Counted from the first letter of the stretch, positions 50,697-60,775 are shown. The stretch is 64,000 nt of DNA from Clostridium thermosuccinogenes (GCF_002896855.1 NZ_CP021850.1:2319665-2383664); one strand, 5' to 3'. Translations and numbers: made by a program. The notes: generated by a model from the letters alone, not told the origin.

Positions 50697-51719
50697 TCAG
50701 AACTGCATTAAAAATCTTACGTCATTCTCGGTAAACAGCCTCATATCATCTATATTGAATCTCGCCATGGCAACTCTCTCAACTCCAAGGCCAAAAGCAA
50801 AGCCGCTGTATTCATCAGGATCTATTCCACATTCCCTCAGCACTTTAGGGCTAACCATTCCGGCGCCGAGGATTTCAACCCATCCTTCGCCTTTGCAAAC
50901 CCTGCATCCGCTCCCATGGCAGCTCCAGCAGGATACGTCAACCTCCGCGCTGGGTTCGGTGAACGGGAAATGGTGAGGCCTTAAGCGGATTTTTGTATCC
51001 TCTCCGAACAAAGCTTTTGCAAATACTTGCAGTGTTCCTACCAAATCTCCCATAGTCACTCCCTTGTCCACCACCAGGCCTTCGATCTGATGAAATACCG
51101 GAGAGTGGGTGGCGTCCACTTCATCGGAGCGGTAAACCCTTCCGGGACATATAATCCTGATGGGAGGCTTCTGAGTTTTCATAACCCTAGCCTGAACAGG
51201 AGATGTATGAGTTCTTAAAACTACATTGCCATCGATGTAGAAAGTGTCCTGAACATCCCTGGAAGGATGATTTTTGGGTATATTCATCGCTTCAAAGTTA
51301 AAATAATCCAGTTCCACTTCAGGGCCTTCGGCAATCTGGTATCCCATTCCCAGGAATACCTCCTTTATTTCATCAATTACCTGGGTCAGGGGATGCCTTT
51401 TTCCAAAGCTTCTTGTTCTGCCCGGCATTGTTATGTCTATTTTTTCCTTTTCCAGTCTGATTCTTTTTTCCGCTTCCGCCAGTTCTTTCATCTTTTTGGT
51501 GAGAATGTCCTCAATAAACTGCCTGACTTCATTGGCAAGCTGACCTATCACAGGCCTTTCCTCGGCAGAAAGGGCTCCCATGCCTCTCAGCACGGCTGTC
51601 AGTTCTCCTTTCTTTCCAAGATATTTCACTCTGACATTTTCCAGCTCCTGTATCGATGATACGGAAGACAGGGCTTCTTCTGCCTGAGCCTTGATATTGT
51701 TCAACTGTTCTCTCATCAT
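50697..51719 (-). CDS. pheS: Phenylalanine-tRNA ligase alpha subunit
   Basis: 340 residues. An N-terminal coiled coil (residues 1-85) precedes the class II core: motif 1 around [19 protein letters not shown], motif 2 [21 protein letters not shown] (near residue 195), and motif 3 [20 protein letters not shown] (near 307). An unusual [17 protein letters not shown] segment (near 268) gives four cysteines, seen in some bacterial PheS proteins and possibly binding a metal. The catalytic subunit charges tRNA-Phe. The T-box leader lies upstream, but an IS200-like element now separates it from the gene. Confidence 0.97.
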   Translation of the reverse strand: MMREQLNNIKAQAEEALSSVSSIQELENVRVKYLGKKGELTAVLRGMGALSAEERPVIGQLANEVRQFIEDILTKKMKELAEAEKRIRLEKEKIDITMPGRTRSFGKRHPLTQVIDEIKEVFLGMGYQIAEGPEVELDYFNFEAMNIPKNHPSRDVQDTFYIDGNVVLRTHTSPVQARVMKTQKPPIRIICPGRVYRSDEVDATHSPVFHQIEGLVVDKGVTMGDLVGTLQVFAKALFGEDTKIRLRPHHFPFTEPSAEVDVSCWSCHGSGCRVCKGEGWVEILGAGMVSPKVLRECGIDPDEYSGFAFGLGVERVAMARFNIDDMRLFTENDVRFLMQF

Positions 51720-51927
51720 AAGTCGACTCCTTTCCTTAATGCTGGTTTAATAAAAATGTATGGGGACCTACTGCCTTCCTTTCGGACTACACGGTTTGCA
51801 GAACACCCCCGTATTTTTCATTTTATGTACCCTTTCTGTTTTCCAAAAAGCTTTTTCGTTTTATTATTTTAAAACCTGCTCCGGGATATCCAACAGCTGT
51901 CCTTTTGGATTTAATCCCATCCTTTCC

Positions 51928-52706
51928 AATCATAACCACCCGTCCAACGGGTGGTTTGCTCTACCCCTATAAGGGGATGTTACCGGCCAGCGCCTAAAGA
52001 CGCTGGCTTTCACTTTGTTCAAGCCACTATGCCCTTAACTCGTCGCCGCCCCTTAAGGGACGTTTGTACTACCAGCTACCCCTTGAAGGGGTCCTCATAT
52101 TCTTTTACACTTAATTTATCTAACATAATGTCGTGTTTCTCTTGCTCTTGTATATATTTTCTAATTGTTGCTTCATTTAATCCTACTGTACTAACATAAT
52201 ATCCTTCTGCCCAAAAGTGACGATTTCCGAATTTATATTTAAGATTTGCGTGCTTGTCAAATATCATGAGTGCACTTTTCCCTTTCAAATATCCCATAAA
52301 ACTTGATACACTTATTTTGGGAGGTATACTTACTAGCATATGTATATGATCTGGCATGAGATGTCCCTCTATTATTTCTACTCCCTTATAGCTGCATAGC
52401 TGTTTTATGATATCTCTTATACTTTCCCTGTATTGATTATAAATTATTTTTCGTCTATACTTAGGTGTAAAGACGATGTGATATTTGCACATCCATTTTG
52501 TGTGTGACATATCGTTGCTTTTGTTAGCCATGAAATCACCTTTCCTCTCGTTATGATAGTAGCCTGAACAACTCTATTATAACGGAAAGGTGATTTTTTG
52601 TATAACAATCGTTTCCGCACCCGCATAGCGGGTGGTTTTTTGTTTCGCATGGCTCATTTCTCTGCAGAGAAATTCGCTTCATGCTCAACAGGCTAAAGCC
52701 CATAAA
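51928..52706 (-). mobile_element. IS200/IS605-like element (tnpA only), copy 2
   Basis: 779 bases matching 21369-22147 throughout. It is inserted directly after the T-run of the pheS T-box terminator, in the same orientation as pheS, 208 bases before the pheS start codon. Junction words are CTTTCC|AATCATAACC on the left and CCATAAA|CAAAAAAGCC on the right. End hairpins as in copy 1. Confidence 0.93.
52076..52531 (-). CDS. tnpA: IS200-family transposase TnpA (copy 2)
   Basis: 151 residues, the same sequence as the protein at 21517-21972, with the HUH motif HIHMLVSIPP and the tyrosine in NEATIRKYIQEQ. Frame intact. Because it lies in the orientation of pheST downstream of a T-box promoter, it may be transcribed whenever the T-box reads through under phenylalanine shortage. 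Confidence 0.97.
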   Translation of the reverse strand: MANKSNDMSHTKWMCKYHIVFTPKYRRKIIYNQYRESIRDIIKQLCSYKGVEIIEGHLMPDHIHMLVSIPPKISVSSFMGYLKGKSALMIFDKHANLKYKFGNRHFWAEGYYVSTVGLNEATIRKYIQEQEKHDIMLDKLSVKEYEDPFKG

Positions 52707-53007
52707 CAAAAAAGCCTTCATCCCTTTTGGGACGAAGGCATTGCTTCGCGTTACCACCCGAATTCCTGCATTTTTCAATACAGGCCCTCAATAAGACAAC
52801 TCCTCAGATGATCGTAAAAAGCATCTGATTTTATTGTCCTCATAAGTTAACGGTTATGTTCCGGCATCTCCTACTATTAGTTCAGGATGCAGCTCCAGAG
52901 GGAACTTCAACGGTTCATATTGTAAAGATACTTTCAGCCTCAGGTATCTTTTCTCTTGGACAAAATCCCCGCCTACTTTCCTCTTTCACAGCCTTTTGCT
53001 TATTTTT
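52707..53007 (-). promoter_or_regulatory. Phenylalanine T-box leader of pheST
   Basis: On the minus strand the leader shows the stem I features of T-box RNAs. The specifier TTC (52904-52902) precedes CCTCTGGAGCTGC, and the later AGTAGGAGATGCCGG and ACCGTTA blocks follow. The T-box proper GGGTGGTAACGCG lies at 52759-52747, then the terminator GCCTTCGTCCC / GGGATGAAGGC (52739-52714) with six T (52713-52708). TTC is a phenylalanine codon, matching the downstream pheS-pheT. Uncharged tRNA-Phe should stabilise the antiterminator and allow read-through. An IS200-like element begins one base after the T-run. Confidence 0.93.
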
Positions 53008-53013
53008 TGTAGT

Positions 53014-53042
53014 ATTATACCATATGTTCATTTTTTATTCAA
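53014..53042 (-). promoter_or_regulatory. Promoter of the pheST T-box leader
   Basis: Minus-strand TTGAAT (53042-53037) and TATAAT (53019-53014), 17 bases apart; start expected near 53007. Confidence 0.85.
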
Positions 53043-53529
53043 CAGCTTTTTAAATTCACTCATTAGCGCGAAAATTAGAACATGGATTTTTATTAATTGC
53101 ACTTTACATGCATCAGAAGCTGTGCCAGCCTTTTCCAAGCATAAGTTTCACGTTAAAAAATTAATATCGATACATATCATAAATTTAGTTATACTAAGAT
53201 AATTACTAAGGTGATTTATTATTATTTTGAATTTCCATCATTGCACATTCTCAGTTGCATGCTGGTAAATGGCGGTTTATAATATTTTTAACAGCAAATG
53301 ATATTTTAGATATCAATGCAAAGCGCACATGATGAACACAGTTTGTCATGATGAGTACAGTCTATCATGATAAGCAAGGCTTAAACTGTTCATATATGGA
53401 CCGGGCAGTGCAAAGCAGCATATGTGAAATGCAGCTTGGTGCTATCCGGAAGTAAATCAGGCTGCGCAAGGCAGAGTATAAAAGCATAGTTTGACACTAA
53501 CGTGAAGAAAAATACCCGGAGGTAGTGAT
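53043..53529. other. Intergenic with short direct repeats
   Basis: About 490 bases, AT-rich on the left. CATGAT(G/A)A recurs at 53328, 53347 and 53366 with a 19-base period (with CAGT also repeated). No gene seen; the promoter of the TPR gene should lie near the right end. Confidence 0.45.
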
Positions 53530-54369
53530 ATGAAATCTAATGCATTAATGAAGTTCTTCCTCAAGTTTCTTTTACCTGTTTTGATTTTCGTTATTCTTTT
53601 TTTCTTTAACAGTTATGCAGCATTAGCCTTTGCCGTCTTGTATATAGCATATTCTTTATATGACGGAAGGTCTGCGATTTTTGCAATTATGGGCAATGTG
53701 AGCTATGGCAAGGGTGATGTCCAAAAGAGCATGGAGTGGTTCCGGAAAGCTTACGCCACTGGAAAAGCCCAGCCAAAAACCATTATTTCCTACGCTTATC
53801 TTCTTCTTAAATATGGAAAGGTGAATGAGTCGGAAGCCATATTGGATAAATTCCTCAGCAAATCTCCGGCCTTTGATGATGAAATGCTGGCAAAATCCAA
53901 TCTTGCCCTCGTTTTATGGAAAAAAGGGAATCTTGACGGAGCTGTTGATCTTCTTGAGGAGGTATTCTCCAAATACAAAACTACCACCATCTATGGAAGC
54001 CTGGGATACCTGCTGATATTGAAAGGAGACCTGGAAAAAGCCTTGGCCTTTAACCTGGAAGCGTACGATTATAACAACAGCAATTCCGTAATAGTGGACA
54101 ATCTGGCTCAGAATTATTATTTGCTGGGAGAACTGGATAAATCGGAAGAGATATACGAAAAGCTCATGTCGCAAAACCCAACCTACCCTGAAGCTTATTA
54201 TAATTATGGCCTGACTCTGGAGGCAAAAGGCAAGATCGATAAAGCGCTGGAAAATATGGAAAAAGCTCTGAATTTCCAATTCACCTTTTTAAGCACAGTA
54301 AGCCGGGAAGATGTTGAAAACAAGATAAAGGAATTGAAGTCAAAAAAGAATAACTCCGGTGAGCAGTGA
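53530..54369 (+). CDS. Membrane-anchored tetratricopeptide-repeat protein
   Basis: 279 residues. Two closely spaced hydrophobic segments (about residues 8-40) anchor a soluble domain of five to six TPR units. Clear ones are GDVQKSMEWFRKAYATGKAQ, GKVNESEAILDKFLSKSPAF, GNLDGAVDLLEEVFSKY, GELDKSEEIYEKLMSQNPTY and GKIDKALENMEKALNFQ. TPRs mediate protein contacts; no partner is suggested by the context. Start ATG 53530 has GGAGGT ahead. A hairpin follows the stop (around 54452-54485). Monocistronic. Confidence 0.9.
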   Translation: MKSNALMKFFLKFLLPVLIFVILFFFNSYAALAFAVLYIAYSLYDGRSAIFAIMGNVSYGKGDVQKSMEWFRKAYATGKAQPKTIISYAYLLLKYGKVNESEAILDKFLSKSPAFDDEMLAKSNLALVLWKKGNLDGAVDLLEEVFSKYKTTTIYGSLGYLLILKGDLEKALAFNLEAYDYNNSNSVIVDNLAQNYYLLGELDKSEEIYEKLMSQNPTYPEAYYNYGLTLEAKGKIDKALENMEKALNFQFTFLSTVSREDVENKIKELKSKKNNSGEQ

Positions 54370-54451
54370 AATTTAGTAAAATAAAGTATTATAATTGCTT
54401 TTCGATATCTAATTTCATATTTGAATCAATCAAAAAAATTACTGACAGGAA

Positions 54452-54490
54452 AACCCTCTGCAAGCAAAAGAGCTGCAGGGGGTATAAAAT
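54452..54490 (+). terminator. Hairpin between convergent TPR and glnB-like genes
   Basis: ACCCTCTGCA pairs with TGCAGGGGGT, followed on the plus strand by an AT-rich tail with TTTTT. It probably ends the TPR transcript. Confidence 0.6.
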
Positions 54491-54521
54491 TTTTCTATTA
54501 ATTTGTCCTGATGAGAAGTAA

Positions 54522-54863
54522 TTATAATGCATCATTGCCCTTTTCTCCAGTTCTGATCCTTACGGCTTCCACGACATCGTAAATGAAAATCTTGCCGTCG
54601 CCGATATCTCCTGTCCGGGCACTCTTGATTATAATATTCGTGATGGTTTCCACATCCTCATCCTTGACCACCAGATCGATCATAACTTTGGGAAGCAGGT
54701 CCACCTGGTATTTTTCACCGCGCCATGCCTGGGTAATTCCCTTTTGAGCGCCTTGCCCCATGATATCAGTTATCATGACTCCACGATAGCAACCCGTCTT
54801 TTCCAGTGCTTCTCTGACATCCGGCAGTTTTTCCGGTCGAACAATTGCTTTAATCTGTTTCAT
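54522..54863 (-). CDS. PII signal-transduction protein (GlnB/GlnK family)
   Basis: 113 residues. The PII core is complete: MKQIKAIVRPEKLPDVREAL, then the T-loop region QKGITQAWRGEKYQVDLLPK with the tyrosine at the usual uridylylation position, and the nucleotide-binding block SARTGDIGDGKIFIYDV (near residue 85). PII proteins bind ATP/ADP and 2-oxoglutarate and plug the ammonium channel through the T-loop. The gene follows amt by 18 bases, the classic amt-glnK arrangement, so GlnK is the most likely role. Confidence 0.95.
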   Translation of the reverse strand: MKQIKAIVRPEKLPDVREALEKTGCYRGVMITDIMGQGAQKGITQAWRGEKYQVDLLPKVMIDLVVKDEDVETITNIIIKSARTGDIGDGKIFIYDVVEAVRIRTGEKGNDAL

Positions 54864-54881
54864 GGCTCCAACCTCCCTTTA

Positions 54882-56276
54882 TCAAATTTTGACCTGTTCC
54901 GGACTCTTGGATGCTTTGATGCTCTCCGAAGCGCCGGCTCCGACGGAAACAGTATTTATATCTTTTACAATAAGGGCATAAGGTATCTTGTGGGAGACAA
55001 ATTCAGGATACGCCTGATTGCCATGTTCCCCGAGGTCCAATCCTTCTATCTCCTCCTTAAGACTTACTCTGATGCCGATAGTGTGCTTAATTGCCAGCCA
55101 AAGTACTGTGGATGCTGCAAAGGTAAATGCTCCTGCACATATGACACCAATTAACTGTGCTCCCAAAAGTCCCAGGCCACCGCCAAAGAACAGTCCATTG
55201 GGAGTGCTTATTCCACCTATACCATCCTGGGCAAACAAACCTACGCCTATTGTACCCAAAACACCGTTTACAAGATGGACAGCCAGGGCACCTACCGGAT
55301 CATCCAGCCTCAGACGGTCAAACATAATAACTGCAAATACTACTGCAACACCTGCCACAGCACCGATAATCAAGGAACTGGTTACACTTACGAATGCACA
55401 GGAAGGAGTGATGGCTACCAATCCAGCCAACAACCCGTTTATTGACATTCCCAAATCCGGTTTGCCGATCACAATCCATGAAGTGGCTGTAGCTGTGAGT
55501 ATTGCTACAACACCGGCAGTATTGGTGGTCATAAGAATGTGCGTTATGGATTCAGGAGTTGCCGCCATCGTGGAACCGGGATTGAATCCAAACCAACCAA
55601 GCCACAGGACAAATGCACCAATTGTAGCTAAAGACATGTTATGACCCGGTATAGGATGAATCTTGCCGTCCTTTGTATACTTACCAACTCTTGGACCCAG
55701 GATCATCACACCGGAAAGCGCAGCCCAGCCGCCTACCGAATGTACCACCGTGCCTCCGGCGAAATCCAGCATGCCCAATTCTGAAAGGAAGCCTCCCCCC
55801 CAGATCCAATGTCCTACTATGGGGTATACCAGCAAAGTTAAGAAGAAAGAAAATACTATAAAGGAAATATACTTGATGCGTTCTGCCACAGCTCCTGAAA
55901 CAATGGTAGCAGCGGTTCCGCAGAACACCAATTGGAAAAAGAACTTGGCCCAGAAAGGAATTCCTGCCCACGATATGGCAGAATATACGCCCTGGTAGGC
56001 ATCTCCGGTAGCCGGTGAATTATCTGCACCACCGGCCATAAACAAGCCTTTCAGTCCTATTAGGCCATTTCCGTCTCCAAACATCAGTCCCCACCCCAGA
56101 ATCAGAAAACCCAGGGAAGATACTGCAAATACAATAAAGTTTTTAGACAGGATGTTCACGCAGTTCTTTGCGCGAGCAAACCCGCTTTCCACCATGGCAA
56201 AGCCAAGGTTCATGAAGAACACCAGCATAGCTGCTAAAACAACCCATAAGGTGTCCAGTATAACTTGAGTTTCCAT
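54882..56276 (-). CDS. amt: Ammonium transporter (Amt family)
   Basis: 464 residues with about eleven membrane helices. MNLGFAMVESGFARAKNCVN (near residue 22) and the histidine-lined pore words GFNPGSTMAAT (near 230) and NGLLAGLVAITPSCAFV (near 285) are family marks. The C-terminal tail from about residue 405 (LKEEIEGLDLGEHGNQAYPEF) is the cytoplasmic region that contacts PII. It conducts ammonium/ammonia across the membrane. It forms an operon with the downstream PII gene. GGGGGATG-type site precedes the start. Confidence 0.96.
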   Translation of the reverse strand: METQVILDTLWVVLAAMLVFFMNLGFAMVESGFARAKNCVNILSKNFIVFAVSSLGFLILGWGLMFGDGNGLIGLKGLFMAGGADNSPATGDAYQGVYSAISWAGIPFWAKFFFQLVFCGTAATIVSGAVAERIKYISFIVFSFFLTLLVYPIVGHWIWGGGFLSELGMLDFAGGTVVHSVGGWAALSGVMILGPRVGKYTKDGKIHPIPGHNMSLATIGAFVLWLGWFGFNPGSTMAATPESITHILMTTNTAGVVAILTATATSWIVIGKPDLGMSINGLLAGLVAITPSCAFVSVTSSLIIGAVAGVAVVFAVIMFDRLRLDDPVGALAVHLVNGVLGTIGVGLFAQDGIGGISTPNGLFFGGGLGLLGAQLIGVICAGAFTFAASTVLWLAIKHTIGIRVSLKEEIEGLDLGEHGNQAYPEFVSHKIPYALIVKDINTVSVGAGASESIKASKSPEQVKI

Positions 56277-56311
56277 ATTTCATCCCCCTCTTTTATTCAA
56301 AAATTTAATAT

Positions 56312-56358
56312 TAAATAAAAAAGGTGTTTAAATCGCAAACGATCTAAACACCTTTGTT
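56312..56358 (-). terminator. Intrinsic terminator after ctsZ
   Basis: On the minus strand AAAGGTGTTTAGATCG pairs with CGATTTAAACACCTTT around TTTG, followed by a T-rich tail (TTTTTTATTT, down to about 56312). Confidence 0.85.
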
Positions 56359-56586
56359 TATTTCTAAGATGTATTCCCTTATTTAATTTTATATGAGTTT
56401 ACCACGGATTCTGTATCTAGTCAATAGGTTTTTTCTAAAATACGGTTAAAATTTTGCCGCATCATCTTCCATATTTTTACACAAAAAAGTGAGTTTACTC
56501 AAATTTTTCCGTGCAGCTTGGCACCACCATCCTTGTATTGACGATTTTACTTTTCATCTCTTGGCTTTTATCTTTATGGTTATGGA

Positions 56587-59500
56587 CTATTTCTTAATCA
56601 ATCTCACGCCATCAAGGTGCAAAGTAGTCCCTCCCGGCGAATTCACATAAAAACCAATATCAATATATCCCGTTGTAACAGAAATGTTGTCAATCACATA
56701 GTGTCTCCATTCTGTCGACTGGGGTATATCAAAGTATATGGTGTTTCCTCCATATTCCATGACTTCGGCCCGTGCTGTATATGGTGCTGTGTTGAACTGT
56801 CTTGCCCAAAACTCCAGTTTGTACACTCCGTTTTCAATATTGGCAGTTTGGTGAATACTCTGACTATAGGCAGAACCGTGATAGAAGTAAGCCCGCTGTT
56901 CCCCTTCCCGGGCAGCTTCGGGCGGGTTCGTACCGATGCCGCTGTCAACACCATAAGCCAGAGCCTGGCCTGCAGGATGCCACTCAGTCCATTTGGAGCT
57001 ATCCCAGGTAGGTCTTTCAAATCCACCATTATCAAGGATGTTTCTTTCTACATGTGCGGTGGGTGCAGCCAAATTTACCTGTAAGCTGTCCAGATTGACA
57101 TAGCCGCTGTTTCCGCTATCGAAACGGAAAGAAATGGTATTCTGGCCTTTCTGAAGATTGAAGGTGTTTGCCCAGTCGGACCATACATTCCAGTCATATC
57201 CGCTGCTGGCTAAGTTGGCAGTGGTCTGATAGACACCATTTACATAAACGTTAAGCGTTTTTGCAACACCATTTGCATTGCAATATCTAAGCATGGTATC
57301 ATAGCTTCCGGACTGGGGCACATCAACCTTGAATGCAACTTCAGCTCCAACGCTTTCCATACCGGCCACAAAACCGGAACCACTGTAAAACCAGTGATCT
57401 GTTTTCCTGGCTGCCGTACCGTATAAGGCCGCAGACTCGGCTTCAAATACAGCAGTTTCAGGATAGAAAGGAACGCTTATGTTGTCAATATTCAAAAATC
57501 CGGTATCACCCATACTTGCTTCATACTTGATCGTGATGCTGTTGCGTCCCGCAACTAACGGCAGCATCTGGGTAGAAGTACCCCAAGTATCCCAATTGCC
57601 AGTAGGTGCAAAGGAAACCTGACGTATGAACGTTCCATTCACATAAACACTCATGGTCCTGTTCTCCGAGCTTCCGTTAGCGTAGCGGATATCAACCGGG
57701 AACTCTCCTCCCACTTTCACTTTGGCGTCGAAAGTGACAGCTGCTCCGTCGTTTTCAAATCTGTCGGCGAAGCCCAATCCGGTATACCCGGTGTGATTAG
57801 TGTTGTAACCGGCTTTGGTTGCAACCGTCTTTCCCCATAATGAAGCTTCCTCTGCTTCATAGGTCATTCTATCAGCCGATTGTGCAACCGAACCATTGAT
57901 AGTAACGTTTTTCTGCGCACCTGCTGCTATTTTTACATATGTTACATCTCCATAAATATCTTTTCCTACAGCGTACCCCTCTCCAACTCCGGACCTTAAA
58001 GCATAGATATTCGGGTAGGACGGTACGGAGCTGACACCATTGATTGATACTGTTTGCGCAGCTTTGCCATGAATCTTCAGGTAGTAATATTTAATTGGAG
58101 ATGCGTAAGAACCTGACTTGGCGCTAACAGATACATTTATGCCACTACCGCCGAGATCCTGAGCCGTAAATACCTGCTTAAAGTACTGGCCGTTTTCATA
58201 GTTGTAGGTCTGGCCATCATCATCATAAAAGTTGAAAGTGCTGGCCGCCATGTCGGGGAAAATATCCACAAAAATATCGGTAACAGCTTTTTCATCAGCA
58301 TAATTCAGCACTTCCTGGCTGGGTATTATAGCGCCTTTCTTTATGAACAGCGGTATATCCGTCCAGCTTTCTCCGTTGACAGCATACGGTATGTATTGCC
58401 CACCATTGTAGACAATGCCGGTAAAGTAATCTATCCATTCACCTGCCGGCAGGTAAATCCACTTGGTAGTCTGATAGCGCTCCGTTACAGGTGCTACCAA
58501 GAGCCAATCTCCAAACATCCATGCGTCGGAATAATTGGCGACATTGGGATCATTCGGGTAGTCATACAGCAGCGGCTTTACCAGTCCCACACCTTTTTCA
58601 TAAGCCTTGTATTCATATGAATACACATAAGGCAGTAGCGCATAACGGAGCCGTATTGCCGCTTTAGAGCTTTCCTCCGCAGTGAAGCCGTAATACCATG
58701 GCTGTCTCTGGTGCTGGAAAGTTCCATGTACGCGGAAAACAGGGGTAAACGCTGCTAACTGCAACCAGCGTGTATATAATTCGGGGCTGGGGTTCTCAGT
58801 GGTGCCGGTATTCTGATTGAATCCGCCTCCGTCGGATCCCCATTTCATCTGTCCGTTGTTGATGGTAGAAAGCATAGTGGCTTTCTGTTCGTTTAATCCC
58901 GCAGTCCACCAAATGTGCTCATTCATATGGAACTGGGTACCCACATCTCCGGACCAGATGGTGGTGGCATAGCGCTGTGTGCCGGGATAGTAATTCCGGG
59001 CAGTTTGCCATACACGGGTCTGTCCGTTGGTATAACTGCGCTGACCTTCATATATGGCCTGGGACAAGTGAAGGGTTGTAAAGTTCCCAAACCAGAAGTT
59101 TGCCCAACCGGATGCCACGGTGTCGGTCTCATCATTCCACCAGCCTGCTATGCCCTTATTGAAAGCGTCAATGGAATGCTGCCAAAACCAGTCTCGAGCC
59201 GCTGGCTTATAAGGATCAATACTTCTAACGGTAACCGGATAGAAATAATCAGTATATTCCGCATGTCCAGGATAGAAATAGTCTCCTGCCTGGGCATCAA
59301 GACCTTGTTTTGTCCATGCACCATTCTGCAGCTTGGTTACGATACGGGGTTTTGTAATCCCTATCAGGCGAATGCCTTTGCTCAGCATGGTATCCTTCAG
59401 CAGATTGCTGGATGCATCCGGGAAATTTGCCGTATTCCATGCAAATTCACCATAATTATCTTCACCATATCTCTTCCAGTCATAGTCTATACCATAGCTG

Positions 59501-60441
59501 TCTATCGGAATGTCCTTGGCACGGTAAGTGTCAACTATATTGTACAGCTCTGTTTGATTGATTCCCCATTCATAATTTGAGAATCCCATGGACCATTTCG
59601 GCATCATCGGAGCCTGACCGGTTATACGGGAGTAATTTTCCATGATATTTTCGGGATCGCCGAACATAATGTAGTATTCTACATTTTCCTTATAGTAACG
59701 ACGGCCTTCTTCGATCATGTCTCCATAATAAAATTCCATCTTGTTTGTGCTGCTTTCCAACACCGGATAACCGCCGTCGGAATCAATCAGAAGACCATAT
59801 CCGGCAGTAGACCACATGAAAGGTCCACCGGAATTACCCTGCTGACCTGCCTTGGCAGGGGCAGTCGTGTTGTTCCGGAGCAGCTCTCCGTTTTCGTCAA
59901 AGCAGGCATATCCATGCAATCCATACATGTTCTGTCCGGCAGGACGCTGGAAACGGACACCGTCGTGAAAAACACCAGCATTGTCAGGCTCCCAGAAAAG
60001 TACAGTGCCATCGGGTTTCTTAACGGTCATGCGGCAGGGATTGCGCTTGATTTCAATTCTCATATCACTTGTGCTTATGGTAATGGGATCTGAATTTACA
60101 TCAATAGATGCGCCAACACTTCCCCATACCCGTGTAGGATCGATGATGGGAGTAGATGGGCTGGAAGCAATGCCATTGGGCCGGTAATTAACTCTAAGTA
60201 TGTCGCTCTCGCATACTTGAAGCTCGAGTATGTCATCTCCGGGCTCCATGCCATTGTCAACAATGATTGTTACATTATCGCCATTGGCTGTTGCGGAAAT
60301 CACATTGCCAAGGGTATCGGCATAAGCATTTGCGGTGATGGGAGACTGTAGTATTGTTACAGAACATATAATTGAAAATATAATTAACAAAGAGATAAAA
60401 CGTGCATTGATGGAGCTTTTATTTTTATCATATATACTCAT
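56587..60441 (-). CDS. ctsZ: Secreted GH31 6-alpha-glucosyltransferase (cycloalternan-forming, CtsZ-like)
   Basis: 1,284 residues, from memory the same length as CtsZ of Bacillus globisporus. A signal peptide (residues 1 to about 40, ending ANAYA) is followed by the GH31 N-terminal sandwich and catalytic barrel. The nucleophile is Asp437 in AGWWNDETD and the acid/base Asp499 in WSGDVGT. Two CBM35-like modules follow (about residues 858-985 and 995-1120), then a third carbohydrate-binding module beginning NILDNGGFERP (about 1130-1284). The enzyme should transfer a glucosyl unit to the 6-OH of maltodextrin ends, making isomaltosyl ends for CtsY. It is downstream of ctsY on the same strand, and a strong terminator follows. 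A secreted alpha-glucosidase remains possible. Confidence 0.8.
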   Translation of the reverse strand: MSIYDKNKSSINARFISLLIIFSIICSVTILQSPITANAYADTLGNVISATANGDNVTIIVDNGMEPGDDILELQVCESDILRVNYRPNGIASSPSTPIIDPTRVWGSVGASIDVNSDPITISTSDMRIEIKRNPCRMTVKKPDGTVLFWEPDNAGVFHDGVRFQRPAGQNMYGLHGYACFDENGELLRNNTTAPAKAGQQGNSGGPFMWSTAGYGLLIDSDGGYPVLESSTNKMEFYYGDMIEEGRRYYKENVEYYIMFGDPENIMENYSRITGQAPMMPKWSMGFSNYEWGINQTELYNIVDTYRAKDIPIDSYGIDYDWKRYGEDNYGEFAWNTANFPDASSNLLKDTMLSKGIRLIGITKPRIVTKLQNGAWTKQGLDAQAGDYFYPGHAEYTDYFYPVTVRSIDPYKPAARDWFWQHSIDAFNKGIAGWWNDETDTVASGWANFWFGNFTTLHLSQAIYEGQRSYTNGQTRVWQTARNYYPGTQRYATTIWSGDVGTQFHMNEHIWWTAGLNEQKATMLSTINNGQMKWGSDGGGFNQNTGTTENPSPELYTRWLQLAAFTPVFRVHGTFQHQRQPWYYGFTAEESSKAAIRLRYALLPYVYSYEYKAYEKGVGLVKPLLYDYPNDPNVANYSDAWMFGDWLLVAPVTERYQTTKWIYLPAGEWIDYFTGIVYNGGQYIPYAVNGESWTDIPLFIKKGAIIPSQEVLNYADEKAVTDIFVDIFPDMAASTFNFYDDDGQTYNYENGQYFKQVFTAQDLGGSGINVSVSAKSGSYASPIKYYYLKIHGKAAQTVSINGVSSVPSYPNIYALRSGVGEGYAVGKDIYGDVTYVKIAAGAQKNVTINGSVAQSADRMTYEAEEASLWGKTVATKAGYNTNHTGYTGLGFADRFENDGAAVTFDAKVKVGGEFPVDIRYANGSSENRTMSVYVNGTFIRQVSFAPTGNWDTWGTSTQMLPLVAGRNSITIKYEASMGDTGFLNIDNISVPFYPETAVFEAESAALYGTAARKTDHWFYSGSGFVAGMESVGAEVAFKVDVPQSGSYDTMLRYCNANGVAKTLNVYVNGVYQTTANLASSGYDWNVWSDWANTFNLQKGQNTISFRFDSGNSGYVNLDSLQVNLAAPTAHVERNILDNGGFERPTWDSSKWTEWHPAGQALAYGVDSGIGTNPPEAAREGEQRAYFYHGSAYSQSIHQTANIENGVYKLEFWARQFNTAPYTARAEVMEYGGNTIYFDIPQSTEWRHYVIDNISVTTGYIDIGFYVNSPGGTTLHLDGVRLIKK

Positions 60442-60775
60442 AACTCACACTCCTTCTTAGGTAATCATAAAGTAACAGAGTTTCTCGGGTGGATATCTAT
60501 TAAATAAATATCCGCTAATAAATATCCACCCTTTTTTGTAAGCCATATATAGCACAACAAAGGAATTGCAACTCAGTATAGGGAGAAAGTAATTGCCGGA
60601 CGGTAAATTTCGCTGACTCAGCAAGTAATACATCCTGGAGAAGGTGAACTTACGCTGGCTACCTTAGGAATCCCCTTAAAATTCATCTCTCCGACGCCAT
60701 TGAAGTTTACCTTGGAATCAATTTAGCTTTCTCTTTTATGCAAACTCTCTGTCGCTGTCTGCATAGTTTTGTGAA
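60442..60775. other. ctsY-ctsZ intergenic with a long inverted repeat
   Basis: About 330 bases. GGGTGGATATCTATTAAATA and its imperfect complement ending ATATCCACCC (60489-60533) make a hairpin; TTTTTT follows it on the plus strand, opposite to the genes. The part 60600-60740 has no frame and no recognised riboswitch. A separate promoter for ctsZ may lie here. Confidence 0.5.

Noticed and set aside
58915-59580. 221-codon plus-strand frame
   Set aside because: It is antisense to the GH31 catalytic domain of ctsZ, whose active-site motifs are intact.
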